Origin: CBDUVZ01 sp965370805
Lineage (GTDB): Bacteria; Hydrothermota; Tepidihabitantia; Tepidihabitantales; Tepidihabitantaceae
Assembly: GCA_965370805.1 (NCBI GenBank)
Contig: CBDUVZ010000032.1
Location: 1 to 25,851 of the forward strand
Direction of reading: 5' to 3'
Length of the DNA: 25,851 bases
The notes under the pieces are model-generated. The model had not been told where the DNA came from, searched no databases, and saw only the letters and a list, made by a program, of their open reading frames with translations. The position numbers and the translations under genes are program-made. This document shows, piece after piece, positions 8,877 through 16,568 of the stretch. How positions within the stretch are numbered: the first letter of the stretch is position 1; each line of letters starts with the position of its first letter.

Positions 8877-8904
8877 ATGTTACTGCCTCCTGCCCTGCTG
8901 TCAA
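8877..8904 (-). promoter_or_regulatory. Sigma-70-type promoter for the small protein-methyltransferase-sulfatase genes
   Basis: On the minus strand TTGACA (8899-8904), a 16-nt spacer and TAACAT (8877-8882). The predicted start near 8870 leaves a leader of about 78 nt with GGAGG before GTG 8792. It lies in the 120-nt gap after wecB, so this block need not depend on the polA-wecB transcript. Confidence 0.6.
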
Positions 8905-8912
8905 TCCCGCTC

Positions 8913-10073
8913 TCACCGGATCCGGCCGGTTCCCTGGCTGGATGGCTGGGTGGAGGCACTCGGCCGGAACCGACGCAGAACCCGGACGATTCGCCGGGCC
9001 GCCTTGCCATCGCCGAACGGATTCACTGCCCGGGCCATTCGCCGGTATGCCGCCGGCGACCGAAGCAATCGTTCGGTCCCGGCGACAATCCGGTCCACGG
9101 TTGTACCAACCAGCCTGGCCGTACCGGCTTCTATTGCTTCCGGACGTTCGGTCTTGTCCCTCAGAACCAGCACCGGCTTGCCCAGAGCCGGCGCTTCTTC
9201 CTGTATCCCGCCGGAGTCAGTAAGAACCATATCTGCTCTTTCCATCAGGTGCACGAATGGAAGATAACCCAGCGGGCGCGTCAGGTGCACCCTTTCCAAC
9301 CCGCCAAGTGCCGCTTGCGCCGGCTTCAGAACACTGGGGTTCAGATGCACCGGGTAGACAATCTCCACGTCCGCGTTGCGGCGAACGATAGCTGCCAGCG
9401 CCCGGCATATCTGCTTGAAGCCGGAACCGAAACTCTCCCGTCGATGCGCGGTCACCAGTATCAGGCGGCAATCAGGTGAGATCCGCTTGAGTGCCGGCAC
9501 CCGCCAGGGTTGCCGGCTGGCCAACGCCATCATCAGGGCATCAATCACTGTGTTGCCAGTCACATGAACCCTCCCGGCCGGCACGCCTTCCCTGAGCAGG
9601 TTCTCTCGCGCCCACCCGGTCGGCGCGAAATGCAGGTCTGCCAGACAACCGACCAACCGCCGGTTCATTTCCTCGGGGTACGGCGCATACCGGTCGCTGG
9701 TGCGCAGTCCGGCCTCGACATGGCCGACCGCAATCCGCTGGTGATAGGCAGCCAGAGCGGACGCAAATGCACTGGTGGTATCGCCCTGCACGAGCACGAT
9801 ATGGGGCCGGTACTTCTCGAGGGCCGCTTCAACTCCGGTCAACACCCGTGTCGCCACGTCACTGAGCGTCTGCCCGCGGCGCATGATGCCGAGATCCACG
9901 TCCGGGACGATATCGAACAGTTCCAGAACCTGGTCGAGCATCCGCCGGTGCTGAGCGGTAACCAGCACTACTACCTCGAAGTCGCGTGGATAGCGTCTCA
10001 GTTCTCCAATGACCGGTGCCAGTTTGATCGCTTCAGGTCTGGTCCCGAATGAAAGCAGTATCCGCTTTTTCAT
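8913..10073 (-). CDS. wecB: Non-hydrolysing UDP-N-acetylglucosamine 2-epimerase
   Basis: Interconverts UDP-GlcNAc and UDP-ManNAc in the cytoplasm, supplying ManNAc-derived sugars for surface polysaccharide. The 386-residue length is typical. The start KKRILLSFGTRPEAIKLAPVI is diagnostic. Residues matching the E. coli catalytic set are visible: D98 in QGDTT, E120 in HVEAGLRT, E134 in PEEMNRR and H210 in HRRESFG. DSGGIQEEAP forms the UDP-binding loop of the second Rossmann domain. ATG 10073 lies 6 nt after the polA stop, so it is probably transcribed with polA, an unusual partner. It is also adjacent to the polysaccharide block, which offers a use for its product. No UDP-ManNAc dehydrogenase (wecC) is seen in the window. 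Confidence 0.95.
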   Translation of the reverse strand: MKKRILLSFGTRPEAIKLAPVIGELRRYPRDFEVVVLVTAQHRRMLDQVLELFDIVPDVDLGIMRRGQTLSDVATRVLTGVEAALEKYRPHIVLVQGDTTSAFASALAAYHQRIAVGHVEAGLRTSDRYAPYPEEMNRRLVGCLADLHFAPTGWARENLLREGVPAGRVHVTGNTVIDALMMALASRQPWRVPALKRISPDCRLILVTAHRRESFGSGFKQICRALAAIVRRNADVEIVYPVHLNPSVLKPAQAALGGLERVHLTRPLGYLPFVHLMERADMVLTDSGGIQEEAPALGKPVLVLRDKTERPEAIEAGTARLVGTTVDRIVAGTERLLRSPAAYRRMARAVNPFGDGKAARRIVRVLRRFRPSASTQPSSQGTGRIR

Positions 10074-10079
10074 CCGGCC

Positions 10080-12560
10080 CTAGTGGGCCTCACCCCAATT
10101 GGAACCAACCCCGACGTCGACTTTCAGAGGAACATCAAGCTGCCAGGCGTTCTCCATCTCATCCCGGATGACTTCCGTTGCTGCTTCGGCCTGGCCCGCG
10201 TTGACCTCGCAAAGCAACTCGTCGTGAATCTGGGCCAGCATGCCCCCCGCAATACTCTCCGCCCGGAACCGCTCGTCCAGCCTCAACATCGCCTTCTTAA
10301 CAATATCAGCAGCGGAGCCTTGGATTGGCGCATTCAAAGCGGCCCGCCTGGCGGCGTCGGCCACGTTCCGGTTCCGACTGGCGATCTCGGGGACCGGCCG
10401 CATCCGCCCGGCAATAGTCCTGACAAAACCATCCGCCTCTGCCTGCCGCATGGTCCGCTCCCGCCACTCCGCCACCCCGGAGAAATGACGCAGATACTCG
10501 TCCAGGAAACTACGCGCCCGCTCCAGTGGAATGCCCATCCGGGAAGCAAGACCGAAATCGCCCATGCCGTAAATAATCCCGTAGTTCACGACCTTGGCAA
10601 GCCGCCGCTGAGTAGAACTGACATCCTGTATCTCCAGGTCGAAGATCGTCGCTGCTGTCTGAACGTGGACGTCCTCATCCTGCGCAAAAGCCCGTCTGAG
10701 CTTCTCGTCTCCGGAAACGTGAGCGAGCACCCTCAGTTCAATCTGGGAGTAGTCAGCCGAAATCAGCACCATTCCTTCGTCAGCAACGATTCCGTTCCTC
10801 ATTCTGCGCCCCAGTTCGGTCCGTATCGGTATGCTCTGCAGATTGGGATTGGACGAAGAAAGCCTGCCCGTCGCGGTGCCGGTCTGGTTGAAATCAGCAT
10901 GAACTCGATGTCCTTCGGAATCGGCGGACTTCATCAGCGGTTTGACGTAGGTGTTCGACAGCTTGGCAAGCTCCCGGTACCGCAAAACTTCTTTCACCAT
11001 CGGGTGCATCGGAATCAACGATTCGAGCACTGCCGAGCTGGTCGAATAGCCGGTCTTGGTCTTCTTGCCCTTCGGCAATCCCAGTTGGCCGAAGAGGACT
11101 TCCCCCAGTTGCTTGGGCGAACCGACATTGAATTCGACCCCGGCAAGACGCCATATCTCCTGCTCGACTCTGCCGCGATCACCGGCCAGTTCCTGTTCGA
11201 AGGAACCCAGGAACTCCACATCAACCTTCACGCCCCGCTCTTCCATTGCCGCCAGCACGAACGGAAGCGGCATCTCCAGTTCCTCTGCGACCCGTTCCAG
11301 GCCCATCGCGGGCAACTGCGGCTCAAGCACCTTGAACAGCCGGAATGCCTGCCCCGGCTCTCCTTCGGGACCGGTGGTCTGAAAGACCCGTCCCAGCAAC
11401 TGGACGGTCAGGTCCTCAAGCCGATACCTCCGGCGGTTCGGATCAACAAGCCAGGCGCCGACACCCACGTCGAACACCGGTGCCCGCAGCTCAAACCCGC
11501 TCCTGCGGAGCGACTTCACCTGCTGCTTCACATTCAATCCCACCTTGAGTAACCCGGGGTCCTCAACGATCCGCTTGATATTATCGCGCGCCGCCTCGGC
11601 AACGAATGCGACCCGCTCTCCGTCAACAGTGAACCAGAGTCCACGCCCCGGGACAAAACAGAAACCGGCGCTCGGGGTGGTAGCGAAATCGATGTCCGGA
11701 TTGAACTCAGTCACTTCCACCGAATCCTGCGGGAGTGGATCGAGATCCGCCAGCAAAGAGGCAGCGCCTACTTCCAGGAAAATCTCGCGCAGCGCCTCGG
11801 CGTCCGCATCTCCCACAGCGAGGTCAACGGACTCCGCGTCGACATCAACTGCAGTGTCGAGTTCAACCAGTTCCCGACTCAATCGGGCCGCCTGCTCGTG
11901 TCCACTCAGACGCTTGTCTTTGGCGATGGCATCATCGAGCGACCCGCAGTTCTCCAGAATGTGCAGCGCCCGCTTGGGTCCGATCCCGGGCACCCCGGGA
12001 ATGTTGTCAGCGCTGTCCCCGGTGAGAGCAAGGAAATCGGCCAGCAACTCCGGTCCGACACCGTACTTCTCCCGCACGTCTTCGGAACCGTACCGTTTCC
12101 TCTTCCACGGGTCATAGACCGATACCGAATCGCTCACCAGTTGCAGCAGGTCCTTATCCGACGTCGCCAGCGTCACCTCGAATCCGAGTCCTGCAAACCT
12201 CAGCGCCAGGGTTCCAAGCACATCGTCGGCCTCTACTCCCGGAACCTCGAAATCGGCTATGCCCCACGCCTTGACCATCTTCCTGACAACCGGTATCTGC
12301 TCAACCAACTCGTCCGGAGCGGACGGCCGCTGCATCTTGTAGCCCTCGAATTTCTCGTGCCGAAAGGTCTTGCCCGGGGCATCAAACACCACTGCACAGT
12401 AACCCGGCTTCAGGTCCTCAAGCAACCTGCGCAGGGTATTGGCGAACCCGAAAACCGCCGATGTATTCACGCCCTTCGCATTGCGCAGGGGGTTGTGGAC
12501 GAACGCAAAGAAGCTCCGGAATATCAGAGAATGGCCGTCAATCAACAGCAGTTGCTTCAC
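10080..12560 (-). CDS. polA: DNA polymerase I (5' nuclease plus polymerase, proofreading site lost)
   Basis: Fills gaps and removes RNA primers in replication and repair. The 826-residue length is close to Taq (832) and shorter than E. coli (928). The 5' nuclease (about 1-275) keeps its acidic ligands: DGHSLIFRSF, VFDAPGKTFRHEKF, GVEADDVLGT, TSDKDLL and TGDSADNIPGVPGIGP. The middle domain (about 285-405) lacks the DTE of 3'-5' exonuclease motif I (AGFCFVPGRGLWF instead), so proofreading is probably absent. The polymerase has motif A D603 (ISADYSQIELR), motif B RRLAKVVNYGIIYGMG and motif C H779-D780-E781. Y660 occupies the position of E. coli F762. The start is GTG 12560; no Shine-Dalgarno is obvious, and a heptad-periodic tract runs almost to the start codon. 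Confidence 0.96.
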   Translation of the reverse strand: MKQLLLIDGHSLIFRSFFAFVHNPLRNAKGVNTSAVFGFANTLRRLLEDLKPGYCAVVFDAPGKTFRHEKFEGYKMQRPSAPDELVEQIPVVRKMVKAWGIADFEVPGVEADDVLGTLALRFAGLGFEVTLATSDKDLLQLVSDSVSVYDPWKRKRYGSEDVREKYGVGPELLADFLALTGDSADNIPGVPGIGPKRALHILENCGSLDDAIAKDKRLSGHEQAARLSRELVELDTAVDVDAESVDLAVGDADAEALREIFLEVGAASLLADLDPLPQDSVEVTEFNPDIDFATTPSAGFCFVPGRGLWFTVDGERVAFVAEAARDNIKRIVEDPGLLKVGLNVKQQVKSLRRSGFELRAPVFDVGVGAWLVDPNRRRYRLEDLTVQLLGRVFQTTGPEGEPGQAFRLFKVLEPQLPAMGLERVAEELEMPLPFVLAAMEERGVKVDVEFLGSFEQELAGDRGRVEQEIWRLAGVEFNVGSPKQLGEVLFGQLGLPKGKKTKTGYSTSSAVLESLIPMHPMVKEVLRYRELAKLSNTYVKPLMKSADSEGHRVHADFNQTGTATGRLSSSNPNLQSIPIRTELGRRMRNGIVADEGMVLISADYSQIELRVLAHVSGDEKLRRAFAQDEDVHVQTAATIFDLEIQDVSSTQRRLAKVVNYGIIYGMGDFGLASRMGIPLERARSFLDEYLRHFSGVAEWRERTMRQAEADGFVRTIAGRMRPVPEIASRNRNVADAARRAALNAPIQGSAADIVKKAMLRLDERFRAESIAGGMLAQIHDELLCEVNAGQAEAATEVIRDEMENAWQLDVPLKVDVGVGSNWGEAH

Positions 12561-12574
12561 GGTCAGGCTGGCGG

Positions 12575-12644
12575 TTCTGACTCCCGACCCGGACCTGAAT
12601 CGACCGCCCTGGTCATTGGGGTCTGGAACCTGGTCATTTCCTCA
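12575..12644. repeat. Degenerate heptanucleotide-periodic tract in the polA leader
   Basis: CCTGGTCATT occurs at 12608-12617 and 12629-12638, exactly 21 nt (three heptads) apart, and the intervening and flanking bases partly keep 7-nt register. TGGTCATTTCCTCA (12631-12644) is identical to 25690-25703 in another tract of this window. The tract lies between the polA promoter and its GTG start, so it should be transcribed as leader RNA. Confidence 0.55.
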
Positions 12645-12703
12645 ACGTCCGGGTATCAACCCGTGGCCCTGACCGGCTGCACGTCAAGTCCTTCATCAGG
12701 CTG

Positions 12704-12731
12704 AGTATATCCCCGGCCCTTTCCCGGTCAA
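12704..12731 (-). promoter_or_regulatory. Sigma-70-type promoter for polA-wecB
   Basis: On the minus strand TTGACC (12726-12731), a 16-nt spacer and TATACT (12704-12709). The predicted start near 12697 leaves a leader of about 135 nt before polA. An ATG at 12696 begins a 20-codon frame ending at 12634, which may be a leaderless upstream ORF or chance. Confidence 0.65.
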
Positions 12732-12775
12732 GCGCCGGTCTGTATCTCCGACGCCCCGGGGACAACCAGACACAA

Positions 12776-12800
12776 GCGGAGGGGAACATGTCCCCTCCGC
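12776..12800 (-). terminator. Hairpin after the lipoprotein gene, candidate terminator
   Basis: A perfect 10-bp inverted repeat (GCGGAGGGGA at 12776-12785, TCCCCTCCGC at 12791-12800) with a 5-nt loop. It lies 20 nt past the lipoprotein stop and before the polA promoter. On the minus strand it is followed by TTGTGT, a poor T-tract, so an intrinsic terminator is plausible but not certain. A second 6-bp hairpin (12814-12819 with 12824-12829) covers the stop codon itself. Confidence 0.55.
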
Positions 12801-12820
12801 AGGAATGCCGGCCGCGGACC

Positions 12821-13666
12821 TCAGTCCGCAGGCTTGATTCTGTACGGAAGCAGCCAACCGCGGTAGTCGTAGGGTGCCGTCGGGTCGAGCAGGGTGCTCT
12901 CGGTCATCAGGTCGAAGATAGCAAAGCGAAAGCCGGGTATGATCTGGGCGTTCCATACCCCACTGTACACGCCGTCGCCCTGGTGCTGGAATGGCAGCCT
13001 CAGGAGCAACCAGCCCCAGAATGCGTGCAGAAAGGCCCGACCTTCGGTGGCATTGGTGTACATCGTGAACGTCAGTTGTTCCGCCGGAGTGAATTCGACC
13101 AGGCTGTCCAGCACGTAGTATGTGTTGAGCGGGTCGACAATCGTGATGTCCCTGATCGAACTCTGAATCCGCAGGCTGTCGATACGCACGGTGCTCGTCG
13201 TATCGGAGTTCCCGGAAACCAGGGAAATCCGCTTCAGCCGCCAGCCCCGGTCGATATCTGTATCTTGGCCCTCCCGCATGAAGACAGCATTGAGCTGAAC
13301 CCGCTCAGTGAGCGCCTTGGTCCAACGCTCCGATGTCGTATCGCTCGTCTTTGCCCAGTGAATGAGTTCGCCGTAGTTGGACTGGTGCCAGCCAACCCAC
13401 GCCGAATCACCGGCAACCTCAACGTCAATGGTCGGCTGCGGGTCGTGCGTCTGCGGACCACGCCACCAGAGCCCGACCGTCGTGTCGTCAAGCAGGCCGG
13501 TCTCTTCAGCGGAATCGCCCTCTGTACCTGCCTTGAAGTACGTCGTATCCTCTTCGACCAGGCCCCGTACCGCCGTCGCGTCGGCCTCCGGATCCGCGAC
13601 CTTGCACGCCCCGACAAGCAGTGCCGTCGCAGCAAGCAACAGGACAACCATGAACCATCTACTCAC
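12821..13666 (-). CDS. Predicted lipoprotein of unknown function
   Basis: I do not recognise a named family. From GTG 13666 the 281-residue product begins SRWFMVVLLLAATALLVGAC, a lipoprotein signal with lipobox V-G-A-C and modified C21, so it should be anchored in a membrane facing the periplasm. GGAGG lies 4 nt before this GTG, which decides the start over the longer frame (to 13741). The mature part is rich in W, T and D, with phrases such as DTTVGLWWRGPQTHDPQPT and DIDRGWRLKRISLVSG. It looks mostly beta; an NTF2/SnoaL-like domain in the first half is possible but only a guess. It is the last gene of a three-gene operon behind the EEP-fold enzyme, 77 nt upstream. Confidence 0.75.
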   Translation of the reverse strand: MSRWFMVVLLLAATALLVGACKVADPEADATAVRGLVEEDTTYFKAGTEGDSAEETGLLDDTTVGLWWRGPQTHDPQPTIDVEVAGDSAWVGWHQSNYGELIHWAKTSDTTSERWTKALTERVQLNAVFMREGQDTDIDRGWRLKRISLVSGNSDTTSTVRIDSLRIQSSIRDITIVDPLNTYYVLDSLVEFTPAEQLTFTMYTNATEGRAFLHAFWGWLLLRLPFQHQGDGVYSGVWNAQIIPGFRFAIFDLMTESTLLDPTAPYDYRGWLLPYRIKPAD

Positions 13667-13743
13667 ACATCCTCCTTTCAAGACTCTCTTCCGTCTTGAT
13701 CGCTGGAACTTATGGACGAACCACTCCTTCCTCACCTCCAATC

Positions 13744-14700
13744 CTATCGCACATCGGTCGGGAGATCAAAAGCCGCCCAGACCGGAGCGTGGTCCGAGCA
13801 GGGGTACCCGACAGGCATCTCTCGTGCTCTCTGCCGCACGAACGACTCAAGCAGTTGGTTCTCTGCTCCGGCCGACCTGAGGCCGAGCGACAGGTTGCGG
13901 CTCACGAGGATATGGTCCAGTAGTTCCCGTTTCCTCCAGCCGACATAGGAAAAGGCCCGCTCTCTCGGAATCAGGCGTGCCACCGGAAACAGCTCACAAC
14001 CCCCTTCGGCCTTCTCCTCATCCGACCCCGCAGCATCGATTCCCATCACCAGCTTCGCCGCATCCGAATCCGGGCCGTCGTTGAAATCGCCCATCACCGT
14101 GTAGTGGTCTGCGGTGCCCTGCTCGATCTCCCGGTCAAGCAGGCAACGCAGCCCGGCGGCTTCTCTTATCCTGCCGACCGCCGATAGTGCCTGGCCGAGC
14201 ACTGTCCGCCGCCGTACCGACTCATCCTCGGATACCATCTCCAGATCCGCACGTCGCGACTTCAGATGCACCCCGACTACCAGCAGCGTTTCGCGATTCG
14301 GCAACTCCACTCGGACCCAGGGAACCGGCCGCCGGAAGACCAATGACATGACCTCCGACGACCGGTCCGGGAGTACCGCCGGGAAATCATGCCACTGCCC
14401 GTTGTCGATGACCGGTAACCGGGACAGAATCCCGACGCGGATCCGCCGGTGCTCTTCAGGGGCGTCGGCTATGAAGGGTACCGGCCAACCCCAAACATGG
14501 GCCAGTTCCTCCAGACTCTCCGGTTCGCGCACTTCCTGCACGACTGCTACGTCCGGAGCGATGCGTCTCAGGACCTCGGCAAGGAAACCCAGTTTTGCAC
14601 GATACGCCTCAGTGCCCGGGTTGTCCTGCCTGCCGAGGTTGAACAGGTTGTAGCTGGCCAGCTTCAACCCGACAGTTGTCTTCTTCGTCGCCTTGGTCAT
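13744..14700 (-). CDS. Endonuclease/exonuclease/phosphatase (EEP) family enzyme
   Basis: A Mg-dependent phosphoesterase of the DNase I/ExoIII fold, 318 residues. The catalytic set is complete: N18 (ASYNLFN), E56 (VVQEV), H145 (GVHLKS), D205 and N207 (GDFNDGP), D303 and H304 (CSDHAPV). The substrate may be DNA, RNA, a phosphoinositide-like molecule or another phosphodiester; nothing in the sequence settles this. No signal peptide is visible, so it is probably cytoplasmic. ATG 14700 overlaps the TGA of the upstream gene as ATGA, indicating translational coupling with the PD-(D/E)XK-like protein, which makes a shared nucleic-acid role attractive. Confidence 0.88.
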   Translation of the reverse strand: MTKATKKTTVGLKLASYNLFNLGRQDNPGTEAYRAKLGFLAEVLRRIAPDVAVVQEVREPESLEELAHVWGWPVPFIADAPEEHRRIRVGILSRLPVIDNGQWHDFPAVLPDRSSEVMSLVFRRPVPWVRVELPNRETLLVVGVHLKSRRADLEMVSEDESVRRRTVLGQALSAVGRIREAAGLRCLLDREIEQGTADHYTVMGDFNDGPDSDAAKLVMGIDAAGSDEEKAEGGCELFPVARLIPRERAFSYVGWRKRELLDHILVSRNLSLGLRSAGAENQLLESFVRQRAREMPVGYPCSDHAPVWAAFDLPTDVR

Positions 14701-15152
14701 TGAGGGTTGGCCGTTCCCTTCTCCGCCGCCGTCTGCCCGAAACGCTCCAGAATCAGCCTCGTGTTTTCCTTCCAGTACTGGACTATCTCCGTCACCTCCA
14801 GCCCCCTGCTCAGCTTCATTGCTTCGGTTCCGAAGCCCCGCGGGACGTACAGATAGAACTTGCAGTCAAGCCCGCTGAAATCCTTCCACTGCTGCGCCTC
14901 TCGGACATTGACGGTTGACTCGGTCTCGACTTCGGCAACCATCATCAGCCGGTCGCTGTCGGCATGAATCACCACGATGTCAGGAAAGAACTCCCGGCCG
15001 TCGGCGTCGAATACGGCTTTGGTCTTGAGCGGATGATTGGCAGACGCAATCAGATGCGGATGCGCCTTGCTCGGGTAATGGTAGTATTCATGGTAGAGCA
15101 GCTTGACTATGTGGTCATGCTGTATCTGCTCATCGATTTCTCTTCCCGGCAT
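14697..15152 (-). CDS. Hypothetical protein, PD-(D/E)XK-nuclease-like
   Basis: A 151-residue protein I cannot assign to a named family. The central part reads FFPDIVVIHADSDRLMMVAEVETEST. An aspartate ends one strand and an E-x-E-x-E strand follows, as in the PD-(D/E)XK nuclease core, though the usual lysine is replaced. Then come an amphipathic helix with QQWKDF and a strand KFYLYVPRG, also typical of that fold. It may be an active nuclease, an inactive relative or a DNA-end sensor. ATG 15152 is chosen over a 23-codon longer frame because GGAGG lies 7 nt upstream. It is the first gene of the operon and is followed by the EEP enzyme with ATGA overlap. Confidence 0.7.
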   Translation of the reverse strand: MPGREIDEQIQHDHIVKLLYHEYYHYPSKAHPHLIASANHPLKTKAVFDADGREFFPDIVVIHADSDRLMMVAEVETESTVNVREAQQWKDFSGLDCKFYLYVPRGFGTEAMKLSRGLEVTEIVQYWKENTRLILERFGQTAAEKGTANPQ

Positions 15153-15202
15153 CTTCGGTCCTCCATTCTGCGGGCCATCTTCGGACTGCATTGCCGCATA
15201 TC

Positions 15203-15231
15203 TGTTTACCACCATTTCCACGCGAAGTCAA
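15203..15231 (-). promoter_or_regulatory. Candidate promoter of the PD-(D/E)XK-like/EEP/lipoprotein operon
   Basis: On the minus strand TTGACT (15226-15231), a 17-nt spacer and TAAACA (15203-15208). The -10 box is weak. The predicted leader is about 45 nt before ATG 15152. It points away from the rpsR promoter about 120 nt away, so this gap is a divergent control region. Confidence 0.45.
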
Positions 15232-15351
15232 GCCCGGTCGCTTTGGATATATCAACGACCGCTGCTGCCACCTGCGACCGTACGCAACCCGGGCGACATA
15301 CCCGTGGTGTCTGTCCTTGTGGCCGCGTCGGCGAGTTGCACCACCTCCATC

Positions 15352-15379
15352 TTGACATCCGGCCGAATTCCCTTATGCT
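15352..15379 (+). promoter_or_regulatory. Sigma-70-type promoter of the rpsR operon
   Basis: TTGACA (15352-15357), a 16-nt spacer and TATGCT (15374-15379). ATG 15393 lies 13 nt after the -10 box, so the predicted leader is only about 6 nt. No Shine-Dalgarno precedes the start. An in-frame ATG at 15375 lies inside the -10 box and is therefore excluded as a start. Confidence 0.7.
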
Positions 15380-15392
15380 TGACGCCGAAATC

Positions 15393-15638
15393 ATGAGAAG
15401 GCGTACCCATTCTGATAGAAAGCGGCGGAGACCTGGAATCCGCCGAAGAACCTGCTGTTTCTGCGACAACAAAATCCCTCATATCGACTACAAGGCACCG
15501 AATCTACGCAACTTCCTGACAGAGAGGGGCAAGATAGTGCCAAGCAAGCTTTCCGGGGTCTGCACTCGCCATCAGCGCCTGCTTGCACGAGCCATCAAGA
15601 CCGCTCGGAGCATGGCACTACTCCCGTACAGCAACTAG
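15393..15638 (+). CDS. rpsR: Small-subunit ribosomal protein bS18
   Basis: An 81-residue basic protein of the 30S platform, normally bound with bS6 to 16S rRNA. The family core is clear: IDYKAPNLRNFLTERGKIVPSKLSG, then RHQRLLARAIKTARSMALLPY. C22, C24 and C57 (with C21) form a zinc-ribbon-like set, so this is the cysteine-containing (C+) form of the protein. The start at 15393 is chosen because the promoter would not transcribe the upstream ATG. The following gene begins immediately after the stop codon. The usual upstream partners rpsF and ssb are absent; the gene upstream is divergent and unrelated. The ORF track start far upstream is an artefact of an open frame. Confidence 0.93.
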   Translation: MRRRTHSDRKRRRPGIRRRTCCFCDNKIPHIDYKAPNLRNFLTERGKIVPSKLSGVCTRHQRLLARAIKTARSMALLPYSN

Positions 15639-16085
15639 ATGAAGGTCATCCTGCTCGAAGACATAGAGAGACTCGGCGACAAAGGCCATGTCGTAAGCGT
15701 CAAGGACGGCCACGCCCGGAACTACCTAATCCCGAGGAAGATGGCACTCCGGGCCACACCGGCCAGCCTGAAGCAACTCGAATCCATCAGGAGCCAGCTC
15801 GCCACAAGAGACGAGAAAACCAAGCGGCGGCTCGGCGGCGTCGCCGAGAAACTCGGCCAAGTTGAGATAAGAACAACCATCAAAATGGGCGACGAGGGTG
15901 CGTTCGGTGCCATCACCAATGCCGACATTGCCGAGCTCATCGCCGCAGAGGGTTTCGAGATCGACAGACACTCCATCGTCCTTGCCGAGCCGGTCAAAGG
16001 ACCTGGAGTCTACGACATTACCGTCAAGTTCGGTCACGAGGTGACGGCGACCGTCAAGCTCTGGGTCGCCGAGCAGCCTGCGTGA
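15639..16085 (+). CDS. rplI: Large-subunit ribosomal protein bL9
   Basis: The 148-residue protein binds domain V of 23S rRNA near the L1 stalk. The N-terminal domain MKVILLEDIERLGDKGHVVSVKDGHARNYLIP has the conserved glycines, basic residues and NYLIP. A long connecting helix (about 41-75) and the C-terminal domain with MGDEGAFGAITNADIAE and GVYDITVKFGHEV follow. The length is normal. The ATG directly abuts the rpsR stop with no spacing, so it is translated by coupling; no independent Shine-Dalgarno is visible. Confidence 0.97.
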   Translation: MKVILLEDIERLGDKGHVVSVKDGHARNYLIPRKMALRATPASLKQLESIRSQLATRDEKTKRRLGGVAEKLGQVEIRTTIKMGDEGAFGAITNADIAELIAAEGFEIDRHSIVLAEPVKGPGVYDITVKFGHEVTATVKLWVAEQPA

Positions 16086-16564
16086 TCGAAGTCAGCGTTG
16101 ACGGTATCCTGATCGACAACACCAACAACTCCCCGGTCGTACTCCTGCGGGAGCGCGAGGGCGACCGTGTGCTGCCGATCTACATCGGTCCGTTTGAAGC
16201 GTCTGCCATCGCCTATTCCCTGCAGAAAACGAAATTCCCGCGTCCGATGACCCTCGATATGATGCGGCTCATTGTCGAAGGCCTGGGCGGTCGAGTCCGC
16301 CGCGTTATCGTCACCCGAATCAAGGAAGACACCTACTACGCTGAACTGGTAATCGAAACCGACGGCAAAGTAGTGACCATCGACGCCCGGCCCTCCGACT
16401 CGGTCGGACTGGCACTCAGGGCCGACGTGCCCATCTTCGTGGCGGAAGAAGTGATGAACAAAGCCGGGCAGGTGGTACCGGCCAACAGCGAGGACCGACT
16501 CAAGGAACTGCGCAGCAAGCTGCGCGAAATCAAGCCCGAGGACCTGGGCGACTACCGGATGTAG
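16082..16564 (+). CDS. Bifunctional nuclease (BFN) domain protein, DUF151
   Basis: A 160-residue single-domain protein of the DUF151/BFN family, founded on plant and bacterial proteins with reported RNase and DNase activity. The signature covers PVVLLREREGDRVLPIYIGPFEASAIAYSLQ (19-49), RPMTLDMMRLIVEGLGG and the conserved IDARPSDSVGLALRADVPIFVAEEV (about 101-125). A short charged helix ends the protein; there is no UVR domain. GTG 16082 overlaps the rplI stop as GTGA, so translation is coupled. Its cellular role is not established. Linkage to ribosomal protein and tRNA-synthetase genes hints at RNA or translation quality control, but this is inference. Confidence 0.9.
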   Translation: MIEVSVDGILIDNTNNSPVVLLREREGDRVLPIYIGPFEASAIAYSLQKTKFPRPMTLDMMRLIVEGLGGRVRRVIVTRIKEDTYYAELVIETDGKVVTIDARPSDSVGLALRADVPIFVAEEVMNKAGQVVPANSEDRLKELRSKLREIKPEDLGDYRM

Positions 16565-16568
16565 TCCG

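Noticed and set aside
10083..12704. Long plus-strand open frames opposite polA (489, 190 and 268 codons)
   Set aside because: They mirror polA, whose motifs are intact; their products are low-complexity and match no fold. High GC content leaves antisense frames open.
15217..15351. A small RNA or tRNA in the divergent gap before rpsR
   Set aside because: No cloverleaf, T-loop sequence or convincing internal promoter and terminator was seen.
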